From an uncultured Oleispira sp. (GTDB taxonomy: Bacteria; Pseudomonadota; Gammaproteobacteria; Pseudomonadales; Oceanobacteraceae), in the NCBI GenBank assembly GCA_913019965.1, contig CAJVZR010000043.1:1-35215 (forward strand): a stretch of 35,215 nt of DNA. The letters run 5' to 3'. This document shows, in pieces, positions 17,075-24,945 of the stretch. The notes beneath the pieces were generated by a model. That model was not told where the DNA came from, did no database searches, and worked only from the letters and a program-made list of their open reading frames with translations. Each line of letters opens with the position of its first letter. Within the stretch, counting starts at the first letter, position 1. The translations under genes were made by a program, and so were the position numbers.

Positions 17075-17096
17075 AAAGGGGAAGCCAAAAGGGGAA
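17075..17096. repeat. Tandem 9-mer AAAGGGGAA
   Basis: AAAGGGGAA occurs at 17075-17083 and again at 17088-17096, a 13-nt period, between the inverted repeat and the longer direct repeat upstream of the FAD dehydrogenase. It may be part of a composite operator; function unknown. Confidence 0.45.
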
Positions 17097-17106
17097 ATAT
17101 GGACAG

Positions 17107-17149
17107 AGCATTGACTTAAAAAGCCAATGGCAAACAAGCATTGATTTAA
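17107..17149. repeat. 13-mer direct repeat with 30-nt period
   Basis: AGCATTGACTTAA (17107-17119) and AGCATTGATTTAA (17137-17149) differ at one base and are exactly 30 nt apart, about three helical turns. Within the same stretch GACTTAAA (17113-17120) and TTTAAGTC (17145-17152) are perfect inverse complements. It lies downstream of the small XRE-like gene and upstream of the FAD dehydrogenase, so a binding site for the latter is the likelier role. Confidence 0.55.
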
Positions 17150-17182
17150 GTCATCAAAACCCAATACGTGACACTCTCTTAC

Positions 17183-17431
17183 TTAACCGAATAGGTCAAA
17201 ATTAATACCGCCATCCTCACTACTATCCATCCAGCCAGCCGGCTTACTAAAAGTCTGCTCCATAACTCGAGCAATCGAGTCAGTTAAAGCGCGCGTAGGC
17301 TTATCACCCACCATCGCTGCGAGCTTTACCTCATCCTGGCCAATGCAAGTGGCCAACTCCATAATGCCGATGGCATTTTCACGCATTAAAACTTGGGCTT
17401 GCTGCTGCCTAATTATCTTCTTATCTTTCAT
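17183..17431 (-). CDS. Small XRE-regulator-like protein (82 aa, function unknown)
   Basis: An 82-residue soluble helical protein. Its C-terminal part SIARVMEQTFSKPAGWMD (52-69) matches the pattern found at the end of the helix-turn-helix domain in many XRE/phage-repressor-type proteins (arrangement I-E-x-x-x-x-K-P-x-G-W-L/M-D). The N-terminal LMRENAIGIMELATCIGQ could form a short helical HTH half, so a minimal DNA-binding protein is possible, though a full HTH is not clear. It is divergent from the FabB-like gene across 167 bp, with a palindrome AACGATCGTT 14 nt upstream of its own start. It could therefore be an autoregulated control protein for either neighbour (inference). Confidence 0.65.
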   Translation of the reverse strand: MKDKKIIRQQQAQVLMRENAIGIMELATCIGQDEVKLAAMVGDKPTRALTDSIARVMEQTFSKPAGWMDSSEDGGINFDLFG

Positions 17432-17444
17432 AAATAACTCTTGG

Positions 17445-17454
17445 AACGATCGTT
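17445..17454. promoter_or_regulatory. Palindrome AACGATCGTT before the small XRE-like gene
   Basis: A perfect 10-nt palindrome 14 nt upstream of the XRE-like start, in the divergent region shared with the FabB-like gene. On the minus strand it extends to AAAACGATCGTTCC, which loosely resembles AAAC-N4-GTTT sites of TetR-type fatty-acid regulators (PsrA-like). That resemblance is weak, because one half-site has a mismatch. Confidence 0.35.
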
Positions 17455-17570
17455 TTATTAACTTTTTGTCACTAACATTTTTCTGTATATAAATGTATGA
17501 GCGCCTTTAAACTAACACAACATTATTGCATTATTACGCCTTAATTAACGCCGTCACATTTTACTTTAAA

Positions 17571-17581
17571 TTGTGTCACAA
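17571..17581. promoter_or_regulatory. Palindrome TTGTGTCACAA upstream of the FabB-like gene
   Basis: TTGTG-T-CACAA, perfect 5-bp arms about a single central base, ending 17 nt before the ATG at 17599. It overlaps the region where a leader or start point would be, so it could be an operator. It is short enough that chance is possible. Confidence 0.3.
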
Positions 17582-17598
17582 GATAGTAGGACTCTGGT

Positions 17599-18819
17599 AT
17601 GCGCCGTGTTGTCGTTACAGGTATGGGAATTGTAGGTTGTCTTGGCAATAATAAAGATGAAGTTCTCGCGTCCCTAAAAGCTCAACAATCTGGAATTCAA
17701 TTCGTCCCTGATTATCAAGAGCAAGGTTTACGCAGCCACATTGCCGGACGTCCAAATATTATTTTAGAAGAGCACATTGATCGTAAACTGAAACGTTTCA
17801 TGGGTGACTCAGCGGCTTATTCTTACCTATCCCTTCTGCAAGCGATTAGCGATTCGGGCTTAACCGATGAACAAGTCAGTTCTTTTAGAACTGGGATTGT
17901 TGCAGGTTCTGGTGGAGCTGATTGTAGCGACATCATAGAATCTGTGGATACTCTACGAGCAAAAGGTGTGCGTCGCGTAGGGCCTTATCGCGTGACCCGC
18001 ACAATGGGCAGTACGATTTCAGCTAACCTAGCAACGGCCTTTTCAATAAAAGGAACCAACTACTCGCTCACCTCCGCTTGTGCGACTAGTTCACACTGCA
18101 TTGGCCATGCAGCAGAGCTCATTCAATGGGGTAAACAAGATGTTGTATTTGCCGGCGGCGGCGAAGAAGAACACTGGTCCCTCTCCATGCAATTTGATGG
18201 TATGGGCGCCCTTTCAACTAAATACAATGACAATCCTAGTCAAGCATCTCGTCCTTACGACCAAGAAAGAGATGGGTTTGTCATCGCCGGTGGTGGCGGT
18301 ATGTTAGTTTTGGAAGAATACGAGCATGCCAAAGCACGTGGCGCCAATATCTATGCTGAATTAGTGGGTTATGGCGCAACATCGGATGGCGCCGATATGG
18401 TTTCTCCTTCCGGTGAAGGCGCGACTCGTTGTATGCAACTGGCGATGAATGAAGCTCAACTCGATATCGACTATATCAATACGCACGGTACGAGCACTCC
18501 AGCCGGGGACATTACCGAACTATTGGCCACGGCGAATGCTTTTAAGCAATTTAACGGCTTCGACTTACCCGCGCTGAGCTCTACCAAATCATTAAGTGGC
18601 CATTCTTTGGGCGCTGCTGGTGTACAAGAAGCAATCTACTCCCTACTGATGATGAAGCATAATTTCATCTGTGGTTCCGCCAATATCGAGTCTTTAGATA
18701 GCGATGCTTTAGGCTTGCCAATCATCCAAGACAATATAGAAGCTAAATTAAATGTAATTATGTCGAATAGTTTCGGTTTTGGCGGTACAAATGCGAGTTT
18801 AATTTTCAACAAGCTATAA
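17599..18819 (+). CDS. FabB-like beta-ketoacyl-ACP synthase
   Basis: A condensing enzyme (KAS I/II type) joining malonyl-ACP to an acyl thioester with loss of CO2. It is 406 residues, the same length as E. coli FabB. The catalytic triad is C161 (TSACATSSH), H296 ([11 protein letters not shown]) and H335 ([14 protein letters not shown]), with K330 also kept; SFGFGGTN closes the fold. Unlike standard fabA-fabB pairs, no fabA dehydratase is beside it. Instead a giant single-chain carboxylase follows in the same direction after 142 bp with no terminator. It could be the housekeeping FabB or a specialised paralogue working with that carboxylase, so I leave the symbol blank. The ribosome site is AGGA about 8 nt upstream. 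Confidence 0.93.
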   Translation: MRRVVVTGMGIVGCLGNNKDEVLASLKAQQSGIQFVPDYQEQGLRSHIAGRPNIILEEHIDRKLKRFMGDSAAYSYLSLLQAISDSGLTDEQVSSFRTGIVAGSGGADCSDIIESVDTLRAKGVRRVGPYRVTRTMGSTISANLATAFSIKGTNYSLTSACATSSHCIGHAAELIQWGKQDVVFAGGGEEEHWSLSMQFDGMGALSTKYNDNPSQASRPYDQERDGFVIAGGGGMLVLEEYEHAKARGANIYAELVGYGATSDGADMVSPSGEGATRCMQLAMNEAQLDIDYINTHGTSTPAGDITELLATANAFKQFNGFDLPALSSTKSLSGHSLGAAGVQEAIYSLLMMKHNFICGSANIESLDSDALGLPIIQDNIEAKLNVIMSNSFGFGGTNASLIFNKL

Positions 18820-18843
18820 AAAGTGACATACTCAGGTTTTATT

Positions 18844-18880
18844 ATCAATCGACATTATTATTACATCGGACACGATTGAT
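18844..18880. repeat. Inverted repeat ATCAATCG / CGATTGAT before the carboxylase
   Basis: Perfect 8-bp arms at 18844-18851 and 18873-18880 with a 21-nt spacer, located 82-118 nt upstream of the carboxylase ATG. The core half-sites ATCAATC and GATTGAT are centred exactly 30 nt apart. The same heptamers, also 30 nt apart but in the opposite order, occur before the LysR gene at 23926-23966. Confidence 0.6.
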
Positions 18881-18961
18881 ACAAAAACAATAACAATGAA
18901 ATTGACTGCTCTATTAATAATATAGGTAAGTAGCAGGCATACAGAAACGGATTCAGATCGA

Positions 18962-21900
18962 ATGACTCAAGCAATCATCGACCCAAAAGAAATACAGCAA
19001 GCAATGAAAGAAGATAAAGGCATCGACAAGCTCTACCAAATTGCGGAACAACTGGCTGAAGATTTCTCACTTTTCCCCAGTATCGATGACGATACAATTA
19101 ACAAACATGTTCAAGGTTTAGTCAGCAGCAACGACTGCCAGCGCCAACGCGAAGAATTACGCAATCTAGATATCGATAATTACATCGAGCGTGTTGTAAG
19201 CCCGAGTGAGAATAGTAATCGTATGTCGGCCAAGACCGTAGTTAAGAGTCTAGCCCACAAGATTTTAACTGAATTTGAAGAAGGCCCACTTTATGTCGCT
19301 GAAGTTGAATTAGACTTTGGCACCTTCTTCCGCAGGATCGGCTTCGTTTGCCAAGACAGAGAGCATAATAATGGGGCTTGGCTACCGCGTCATCACCACC
19401 TTGCAGCTCAACAAATTCGAAATTTCGCCAAACACTCAATTCCTGTGGTTACTTTAATCGATACACCGGGAGCGGATGCGGGTGAAGAAGCCAATGCCAA
19501 TAATCAAGCCCATTCGATTAGCCATCTAATCACTGAAATGGCAAATCTTGATGTCCCCTCTCTTGGCATCATTTGGGGAGCTGGATATTCTGGGGGAGCA
19601 ATCCCATTGGCAACCGCCAACCTGCTATTATCCGTACGTGATGGCATCTTCAATACCATTCAACCACAAGGTCTTGCGAGTATTGCGCGCAAGTACAACC
19701 TTAGCTGGCAAGAATGCGCTAAATTCGTCGGTGTTTCGGCTTTTGAACTAGAAGAAATTGGTGTTATCGATGGCATTATTGATTACGCCCCAAGTGATGA
19801 AAGTGAAAAGCAATACAATCTTCTCCGTGCCATCGTATCAGGCATTCAGTCAATAGAAGAAGGTTCCGCTGAATTTGCTCGCAACAACCCTTATCTAATG
19901 GCGCATTATCAGCGCAGTGTTACCCGCTTCTTATCGCCTTCCGATAAGCTGGATAAGATGCAGAGTCAATCGAGCTTTTTCTTAGCGAAAAACCCAACTG
20001 AACACGTAAATGTGTTTGGTTTAACTTATCGTTATTTACGCTACCTAACACTACGCCGTCGAATTCATTCCAATACCCTTGAAAACTACGGTCGTTTAGC
20101 CGAAAAAGAAGTACCACAGGGTGAATTAAGTCTGCGCTTAGAAAAGGCCGCACAACGTAAATTCCAAAACTGGATGCAAGCCCCGGAAAAAATTGTCTAC
20201 GACGATACTCTGCATAAATCCTGGAAGAATTTCTGGAGTAAATTTGAAGATCGTGATGAAGAACGTAATAGTATCTTCAAGATGTTTCTTGGCGAACCCA
20301 AAGACAACTACCTTAAAGCAAAACAAGAGCTTTGCTTTAATTTAGGCTTGTATTTATTTAATCGTTGGAAAGCAGACGCAACTAAAAACTTCCAAGGCTT
20401 AATGTCTTACATGGAAGATTATAAACAAAACCGTTTTTTATTGCGTGCAGACGATATTCTTGAACCTGCTGCTATTGCCGACTTCATTTTCAAAAATGAA
20501 CACCCACTGGCAAACTTAGTTTTAGAAACCGTCAGCCACGAAAGCCAACAGAAAATTACTGCGGCTATGCAGCAAGAACAAAATAAGGGTGAACTCAACC
20601 AACTGATTGCCGCGGCCTTAAATAAAGTATTACGCGCTGAAGCCATCAGCGATGAAATATGTGCTGAGTTAAAGCTCTCTGAAAAAACCATCGCCCTATC
20701 CAATAGCTTGGCTAACGTTACGGTTGAAGCGAACCGTCGTATATTTGAAGAAGCCTTAGCCCCTTACATCCAGTTCAAGCAAGAGAGCATTCAAAATCCT
20801 GCGCATCCTGACATCACCATCCTTGATGCAATTTTGCACGATGAATTACGTAATGATTTTGTTCAAGTTTGCCAAAACATGCTGGTATTCGGCGAACTCT
20901 ATGATCACATCATTCACAATCTACCGACGGTTGCCAAAGAAGCCAATGTTGACCGTGCATTATCCCGTGAGTCTGTGCGTTCTTTATTGTTAACCTCTCT
21001 CGCTCAAGCAACCGAAGGTGATAGCTATACACCACAACAACGTGAATCCTTTGATCACTGGCTTAGTTATTTCAGCCAAAGTAATCAACGAGGTAACTTC
21101 TTAAAATCGGTTGAAGAATGGAAAAAACTCGCATTCCCACAACTCTCCGATACGTTGTTTGTAATTATTACTTTCTTCTTTGAAAAGTTATTACATGAAT
21201 ACCAGGAAGCGGAGCAAGAAGGAAAAACGTATAACGGCCGCATAAACCCTGTCAGCATTGGCCGCCGTAAAGATTTTTGGAACCGCCTCACCATGGCGTA
21301 TCACGACTTGTTGATTCAACGCGTCTTAGAAGACATTAAGCGCGAGAAGAAAACCGGTCCTAATACTTTAATCGAAAAATTCTTTACTCAATTTGAAGAA
21401 ATTAATAGCAATTTATTATCAGCCGACCCTGTTCATTTTCCGGGTTTTCGCAGCTCAATCGAACAAGCGTTAAACAAAGATATCACGCCTTGTGGCATCG
21501 TTACCGGCTTTGGCAACCTTTGTATTGATGGTGAAGAGAAACGTGTTGGAGCCTTAATTTCTAACCTAGATTTCCAAGCTGGTGCTTTTGACATGGCCAG
21601 TGCAGAAAAGTTTTGCAAGCTATTAGTGGAATGTGCTCGCCAGCAATTACCGGTTGTTTGCTTTATGTCATCCGGGGGCATGCAAACCAAAGAAGGCGCC
21701 GCCGCTTTATTCTCAATGGCCATCGTTAATGACCGTATAACTCGTTTCGTCCGTGATAATGATTTACCTATTATCATTTTTGGCTTCGGTGATTGTACCG
21801 GTGGCGCGCAAGCGAGTTTCGTCACTCACCCAATGGTACAGACCTATTATTTCTCTGGCACCAATATGCCGTTTGCTGGTCAAATTGTTGTTCCTTCTTA

Positions 21901-23890
21901 TCTTCCAAGCACAGCGACTTTATCGAACTATCTATCGATATCACAGGATGCAATGGATGGCTTAGTGAAGCACCCTTGCTTCGATGACCTTGATGATCGT
22001 TTGAAAGCCATCGACCCCAACATTCCGGTTGCACGCTATTCCGTTAACGATGTACTCAGCCGGATATTAAAAGGCTTAGTCGTTGCTGAGCGTATGGCGC
22101 CAGATACTGGCATTAGTAATAACAAAGATAAAAAGTTTGCACCGATCAAGAAAGTGATGATCCACGCTCGTGGCTGTACCGCCGCCAAGCTAATTAAGAA
22201 AGCACAAGATAATGATATTCAAGTCGTTCTGGTGCAATCTGATCCTGACATGAATTCTGTTGCGGTTGATTTATTAGGCCCACAAGATCGTGTCGTCTGC
22301 ATCGGCGGGAATACCCCCGACGAGAGTTACTTAAATGCCAAGAGTGTTATTCGCATCGCTCAACATGAGCAAGTCGATGCCCTTCATCCAGGTATTGGCT
22401 TCTTGTCTGAAAGTAGCCAGTTTGCAGCCCTCTGTGGCAACTACGACATAAACTTTGTCGGCCCATCGGTATCCTCCATGGAAACCATGGGAAACAAATC
22501 CAATGCAATTAATACCGCAATGGCGGCTAAAGTACCGGTCGTCCCTGGCTCCCACGGGATTTTGACCAGCTCTGCCAATACCGCCAGCGTCGCTGAAGAA
22601 ATTGGTTACCCTGTATTATTGAAAGCGGTACACGGTGGTGGTGGTAAGGGAATTCAAGTCGTTGAACGCCCAGAGCAAATCCACACCCTATTCCATCAAA
22701 TTTCTACCGAAGCTAAAGCGGCTTTTGGTAATGGTGATGTGTATCTAGAAAAATACGTTACTTCATTGCGCCATATTGAAGTCCAGATTTTACGTGATAG
22801 CCATGGCAATACCAAAGTATTGGGCCTACGTGACTGCAGCGTACAACGTAATAACCAGAAAGTTTTCGAAGAGTCTGGGTCAACCATGCTGCCGAGAATC
22901 CTTGAACAAGCCGTATATGATTATGCAGAAAAACTTTCTGATGCGGTTAATTACGTCGGCGCCGGTACCGTTGAATTTATTTATAATCTAGATGCTGATG
23001 CCATCTATTTCATGGAAATGAATACTCGATTGCAAGTAGAGCACCCCGTAACCGAACTGGTTTCAGGTATCGATATTGTCAGTGCACAGTTTGATATTGC
23101 TCAGGGTAAAAGCATTGCCAACCTTAAACCAAAGCAAAAAGGCTATGCTATTGAAGTCAGGGTAACCGCTGAGAAAGCCATTGTTAAAAATGAGCTTATT
23201 GATTTCGCCCCTTTCCCCGGCACGATCACAGAATGCGTATTACCGACGGCTGATCACATTGAACTAATCACTAGTGCAGGGACTGGCAAACAAGTATCCC
23301 CTTTCTATGACAGCATGATTGTACAGATCATTTGTTATGGTGAAGATCGTGACGATACGATCAAGAAGATGCGTGAATACTTAGAGCAGGTTCGTATCAC
23401 GGGTGTTTGTACAAACATTACCGTATTGAAGCGCATTCTAGACGATAAAGTATTCCAGCTAGGGGATTATGATACGACCTACCTACCTCAATTCTTGGCC
23501 CGTACAGATGCTGAAGATTTGATTGCTGAAATTGAAACTTCAGCAGAGCTCAACAGTAATCAGGTTGATGCAAAAGCCTTAATGATTGAAGGCTCAGATG
23601 AAATCAAAGTACTTTCTCCGAGCACGAGTATCTTCTATGGATCGTCTTCACCAACTGAGCCCGCCTTTGCCAGTGAAGGGGATATTATTAATGTTGATCA
23701 GACATTATGCCTTATGGAAGCAATGAAGATGTTTACGCCACTAAGCTTAAAACATCTAAATGCCAACGGTAATGAACTCTACCCTGCTAATCAGCGTTAT
23801 CGTATTACACGTATATTGAACAGCGATGGCCAGCAAGTGAATCAAGGTGATCTACTCTTTGTTGTTAAGCCAGTCTCGAATAACGAGTAA
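18962..23890 (+). CDS. Single-chain biotin-dependent acyl-CoA carboxylase (CT-alpha / CT-beta / BC / BCCP)
   Basis: A 1642-residue protein joining all parts of a biotin carboxylase complex. Visible order: an AccA-like carboxyltransferase at about 105-320 (LIDTPGADAGEEANANNQ, GAGYSGGAIPLATA, IQPQGLASI); about 500 mainly helical residues with no domain I recognise (320-825); an AccD-like carboxyltransferase at about 840-1045 (MSSGGMQTKEGAAALF at 902-917, CTGGAQASF), without the AccD zinc finger; a biotin carboxylase at about 1060-1510 (ATP-grasp loop HGGGGKG at 1224-1230, EMNTRLQVEHPVTE at 1352-1365); and a BCCP domain at about 1550-1636 with biotinyl lysine K1589 in EAMKM. By homology it carboxylates acetyl-CoA or another acyl-CoA; the substrate is not assignable. 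In the BC site, K1300 is kept but the usual QRRHQK reads QRNNQK. The BCCP has roughly 11 extra residues after EAMKM. It follows the FabB-like gene and precedes a LysR gene. No strong ribosome site is seen before the ATG. Confidence 0.9.
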   Translation: MTQAIIDPKEIQQAMKEDKGIDKLYQIAEQLAEDFSLFPSIDDDTINKHVQGLVSSNDCQRQREELRNLDIDNYIERVVSPSENSNRMSAKTVVKSLAHKILTEFEEGPLYVAEVELDFGTFFRRIGFVCQDREHNNGAWLPRHHHLAAQQIRNFAKHSIPVVTLIDTPGADAGEEANANNQAHSISHLITEMANLDVPSLGIIWGAGYSGGAIPLATANLLLSVRDGIFNTIQPQGLASIARKYNLSWQECAKFVGVSAFELEEIGVIDGIIDYAPSDESEKQYNLLRAIVSGIQSIEEGSAEFARNNPYLMAHYQRSVTRFLSPSDKLDKMQSQSSFFLAKNPTEHVNVFGLTYRYLRYLTLRRRIHSNTLENYGRLAEKEVPQGELSLRLEKAAQRKFQNWMQAPEKIVYDDTLHKSWKNFWSKFEDRDEERNSIFKMFLGEPKDNYLKAKQELCFNLGLYLFNRWKADATKNFQGLMSYMEDYKQNRFLLRADDILEPAAIADFIFKNEHPLANLVLETVSHESQQKITAAMQQEQNKGELNQLIAAALNKVLRAEAISDEICAELKLSEKTIALSNSLANVTVEANRRIFEEALAPYIQFKQESIQNPAHPDITILDAILHDELRNDFVQVCQNMLVFGELYDHIIHNLPTVAKEANVDRALSRESVRSLLLTSLAQATEGDSYTPQQRESFDHWLSYFSQSNQRGNFLKSVEEWKKLAFPQLSDTLFVIITFFFEKLLHEYQEAEQEGKTYNGRINPVSIGRRKDFWNRLTMAYHDLLIQRVLEDIKREKKTGPNTLIEKFFTQFEEINSNLLSADPVHFPGFRSSIEQALNKDITPCGIVTGFGNLCIDGEEKRVGALISNLDFQAGAFDMASAEKFCKLLVECARQQLPVVCFMSSGGMQTKEGAAALFSMAIVNDRITRFVRDNDLPIIIFGFGDCTGGAQASFVTHPMVQTYYFSGTNMPFAGQIVVPSYLPSTATLSNYLSISQDAMDGLVKHPCFDDLDDRLKAIDPNIPVARYSVNDVLSRILKGLVVAERMAPDTGISNNKDKKFAPIKKVMIHARGCTAAKLIKKAQDNDIQVVLVQSDPDMNSVAVDLLGPQDRVVCIGGNTPDESYLNAKSVIRIAQHEQVDALHPGIGFLSESSQFAALCGNYDINFVGPSVSSMETMGNKSNAINTAMAAKVPVVPGSHGILTSSANTASVAEEIGYPVLLKAVHGGGGKGIQVVERPEQIHTLFHQISTEAKAAFGNGDVYLEKYVTSLRHIEVQILRDSHGNTKVLGLRDCSVQRNNQKVFEESGSTMLPRILEQAVYDYAEKLSDAVNYVGAGTVEFIYNLDADAIYFMEMNTRLQVEHPVTELVSGIDIVSAQFDIAQGKSIANLKPKQKGYAIEVRVTAEKAIVKNELIDFAPFPGTITECVLPTADHIELITSAGTGKQVSPFYDSMIVQIICYGEDRDDTIKKMREYLEQVRITGVCTNITVLKRILDDKVFQLGDYDTTYLPQFLARTDAEDLIAEIETSAELNSNQVDAKALMIEGSDEIKVLSPSTSIFYGSSSPTEPAFASEGDIINVDQTLCLMEAMKMFTPLSLKHLNANGNELYPANQRYRITRILNSDGQQVNQGDLLFVVKPVSNNE

Positions 23891-23925
23891 TGTGAATAAA
23901 TGACATAAGTTGACTAAATATCGAT

Positions 23926-23966
23926 AGGATTGATGCCAAAAAATACATTATACTAGCATCAATCCT
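23926..23966. repeat. Perfect 11-bp-arm inverted repeat upstream of the LysR gene
   Basis: AGGATTGATGC (23926-23936), a 19-nt spacer, then GCATCAATCCT (23956-23966). It ends 26 nt before the LysR ATG. No T-run follows, so it is not a terminator for the carboxylase. The length, symmetry and position suit a LysR-type autoregulatory site. GATTGAT and ATCAATC within the arms are 30 nt apart centre to centre, matching the pair before the carboxylase. Confidence 0.7.
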
Positions 23967-23992
23967 GATTTAGTTAATTAAGAGTTCATAAT

Positions 23993-24892
23993 ATGTCTCG
24001 TGCTGATGCCCTCCAAACATTCACTGCTGTTGTCAGAACGCGAAATTTTACTGCGGCAGCCGATTCCTTAGGAGTCACTCCTTCTGCTATTAGTAAGCAA
24101 ATTAGCGGCCTCGAAGAACGCTTAGGAGTTCGCTTACTTAATCGTACAACCCGCTCCGTCAGCCCGACAGAAGCAGGCCAATTATTTTACCAGCACTGCG
24201 AAAATATCATTGAATCCATTGCCGAAGCCGAGCGTCTGGTTACAGATTTTGATGTTACTCCCAAAGGGCGCTTACGTATTACCGCCATGTCCAATTTTGG
24301 CCGCCGTGAATTAGCTCGGATGCTAAAGAACTTTTCCGATGTTTATCCCGATATCAGCTTTGAAATCTACATCAGTGACCGTCCAGTCGACATCGTTAAA
24401 GAAGGGTTCGACTTTGCATTACGCATCGGTACCCAAGAAGACTCCAGACTGATAGCCAAGCCGGTTGCAAAACAACGAATTATGGTTTGTGCGTCTCCTG
24501 AATACCTAAAAGAATGGGGAACCCCCGCTCGTTTTGAAGATATTCAAAATCATAGAATGCTGGTGATTGGTAATGCGGAGTATGCTCGTGCAAACTGGCT
24601 ACGAGAATTTGAAAAGAGTCATTCATTTAGTATTAACGCCGTAGACCGCAAACTCATGGTGAATGATATTGACCTCGGTTACGAGGCTTGCTTACAAGGC
24701 ATGGGCATTACCGCCCTGCCAAGCTATATCGCAGAACGTCACGTTCGTTCCGGGGAACTAACCCACCTCTTTGCCGATGTTGAAATTCCAGTCAGAACGA
24801 TTAATGCCGTCTTTCCGCAAAACCGCTATTTATCGACCAAGAGCCGAGCATTTTTAGACTTTGTCACGTCCTATTTTGCCGACTCGATTTAG
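23993..24892 (+). CDS. LysR-family transcriptional regulator
   Basis: A 299-residue regulator of typical length. The N-terminal winged HTH (about 5-62: ADSLGVTPSAISKQISGLEERLGVRLL, in family register) is followed by NRTTRSVSPTEAG. The C-terminal periplasmic-binding-protein-like effector domain spans about 90-295 (GRLRITAMSNFGRRELA, FDFALRIG). The style is that of the large CrgA/DhcR-like subgroup, and the effector is unknown. It is co-directional, 102 bp after the carboxylase, with a perfect 11-bp inverted repeat immediately upstream. It is convergent with the thioesterase gene. Confidence 0.93.
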   Translation: MSRADALQTFTAVVRTRNFTAAADSLGVTPSAISKQISGLEERLGVRLLNRTTRSVSPTEAGQLFYQHCENIIESIAEAERLVTDFDVTPKGRLRITAMSNFGRRELARMLKNFSDVYPDISFEIYISDRPVDIVKEGFDFALRIGTQEDSRLIAKPVAKQRIMVCASPEYLKEWGTPARFEDIQNHRMLVIGNAEYARANWLREFEKSHSFSINAVDRKLMVNDIDLGYEACLQGMGITALPSYIAERHVRSGELTHLFADVEIPVRTINAVFPQNRYLSTKSRAFLDFVTSYFADSI

Positions 24893-24923
24893 TCCTACTG
24901 TTGGCGCTATTGATCAGCATAGA

Positions 24924-24945
24924 ATAGAGGCTAGCGTGCCTCTAT
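24924..24945. terminator. Candidate terminator hairpin between LysR and thioesterase genes
   Basis: Perfect 8-bp stem ATAGAGGC (24924-24931) / GCCTCTAT (24938-24945) with a 6-nt loop, 32 nt after the LysR stop. It includes the stop codon of the convergent thioesterase gene. On the plus strand a pyrimidine run (CTCTTTCTCTTC) follows rather than a clean T-tract, so termination would be partial. Confidence 0.4.

Noticed and set aside
17445-17454. A definite PsrA/FadR binding site before the FabB-like gene
   Set aside because: The palindrome matches only loosely and one half-site differs, so I list it as an unassigned palindrome.
21433-21825. A 130-codon minus-strand open frame inside the carboxylase gene
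   Set aside because: It is antisense to the conserved AccD-like domain and has no ribosome site or family resemblance; it is a shadow of the coding frame.
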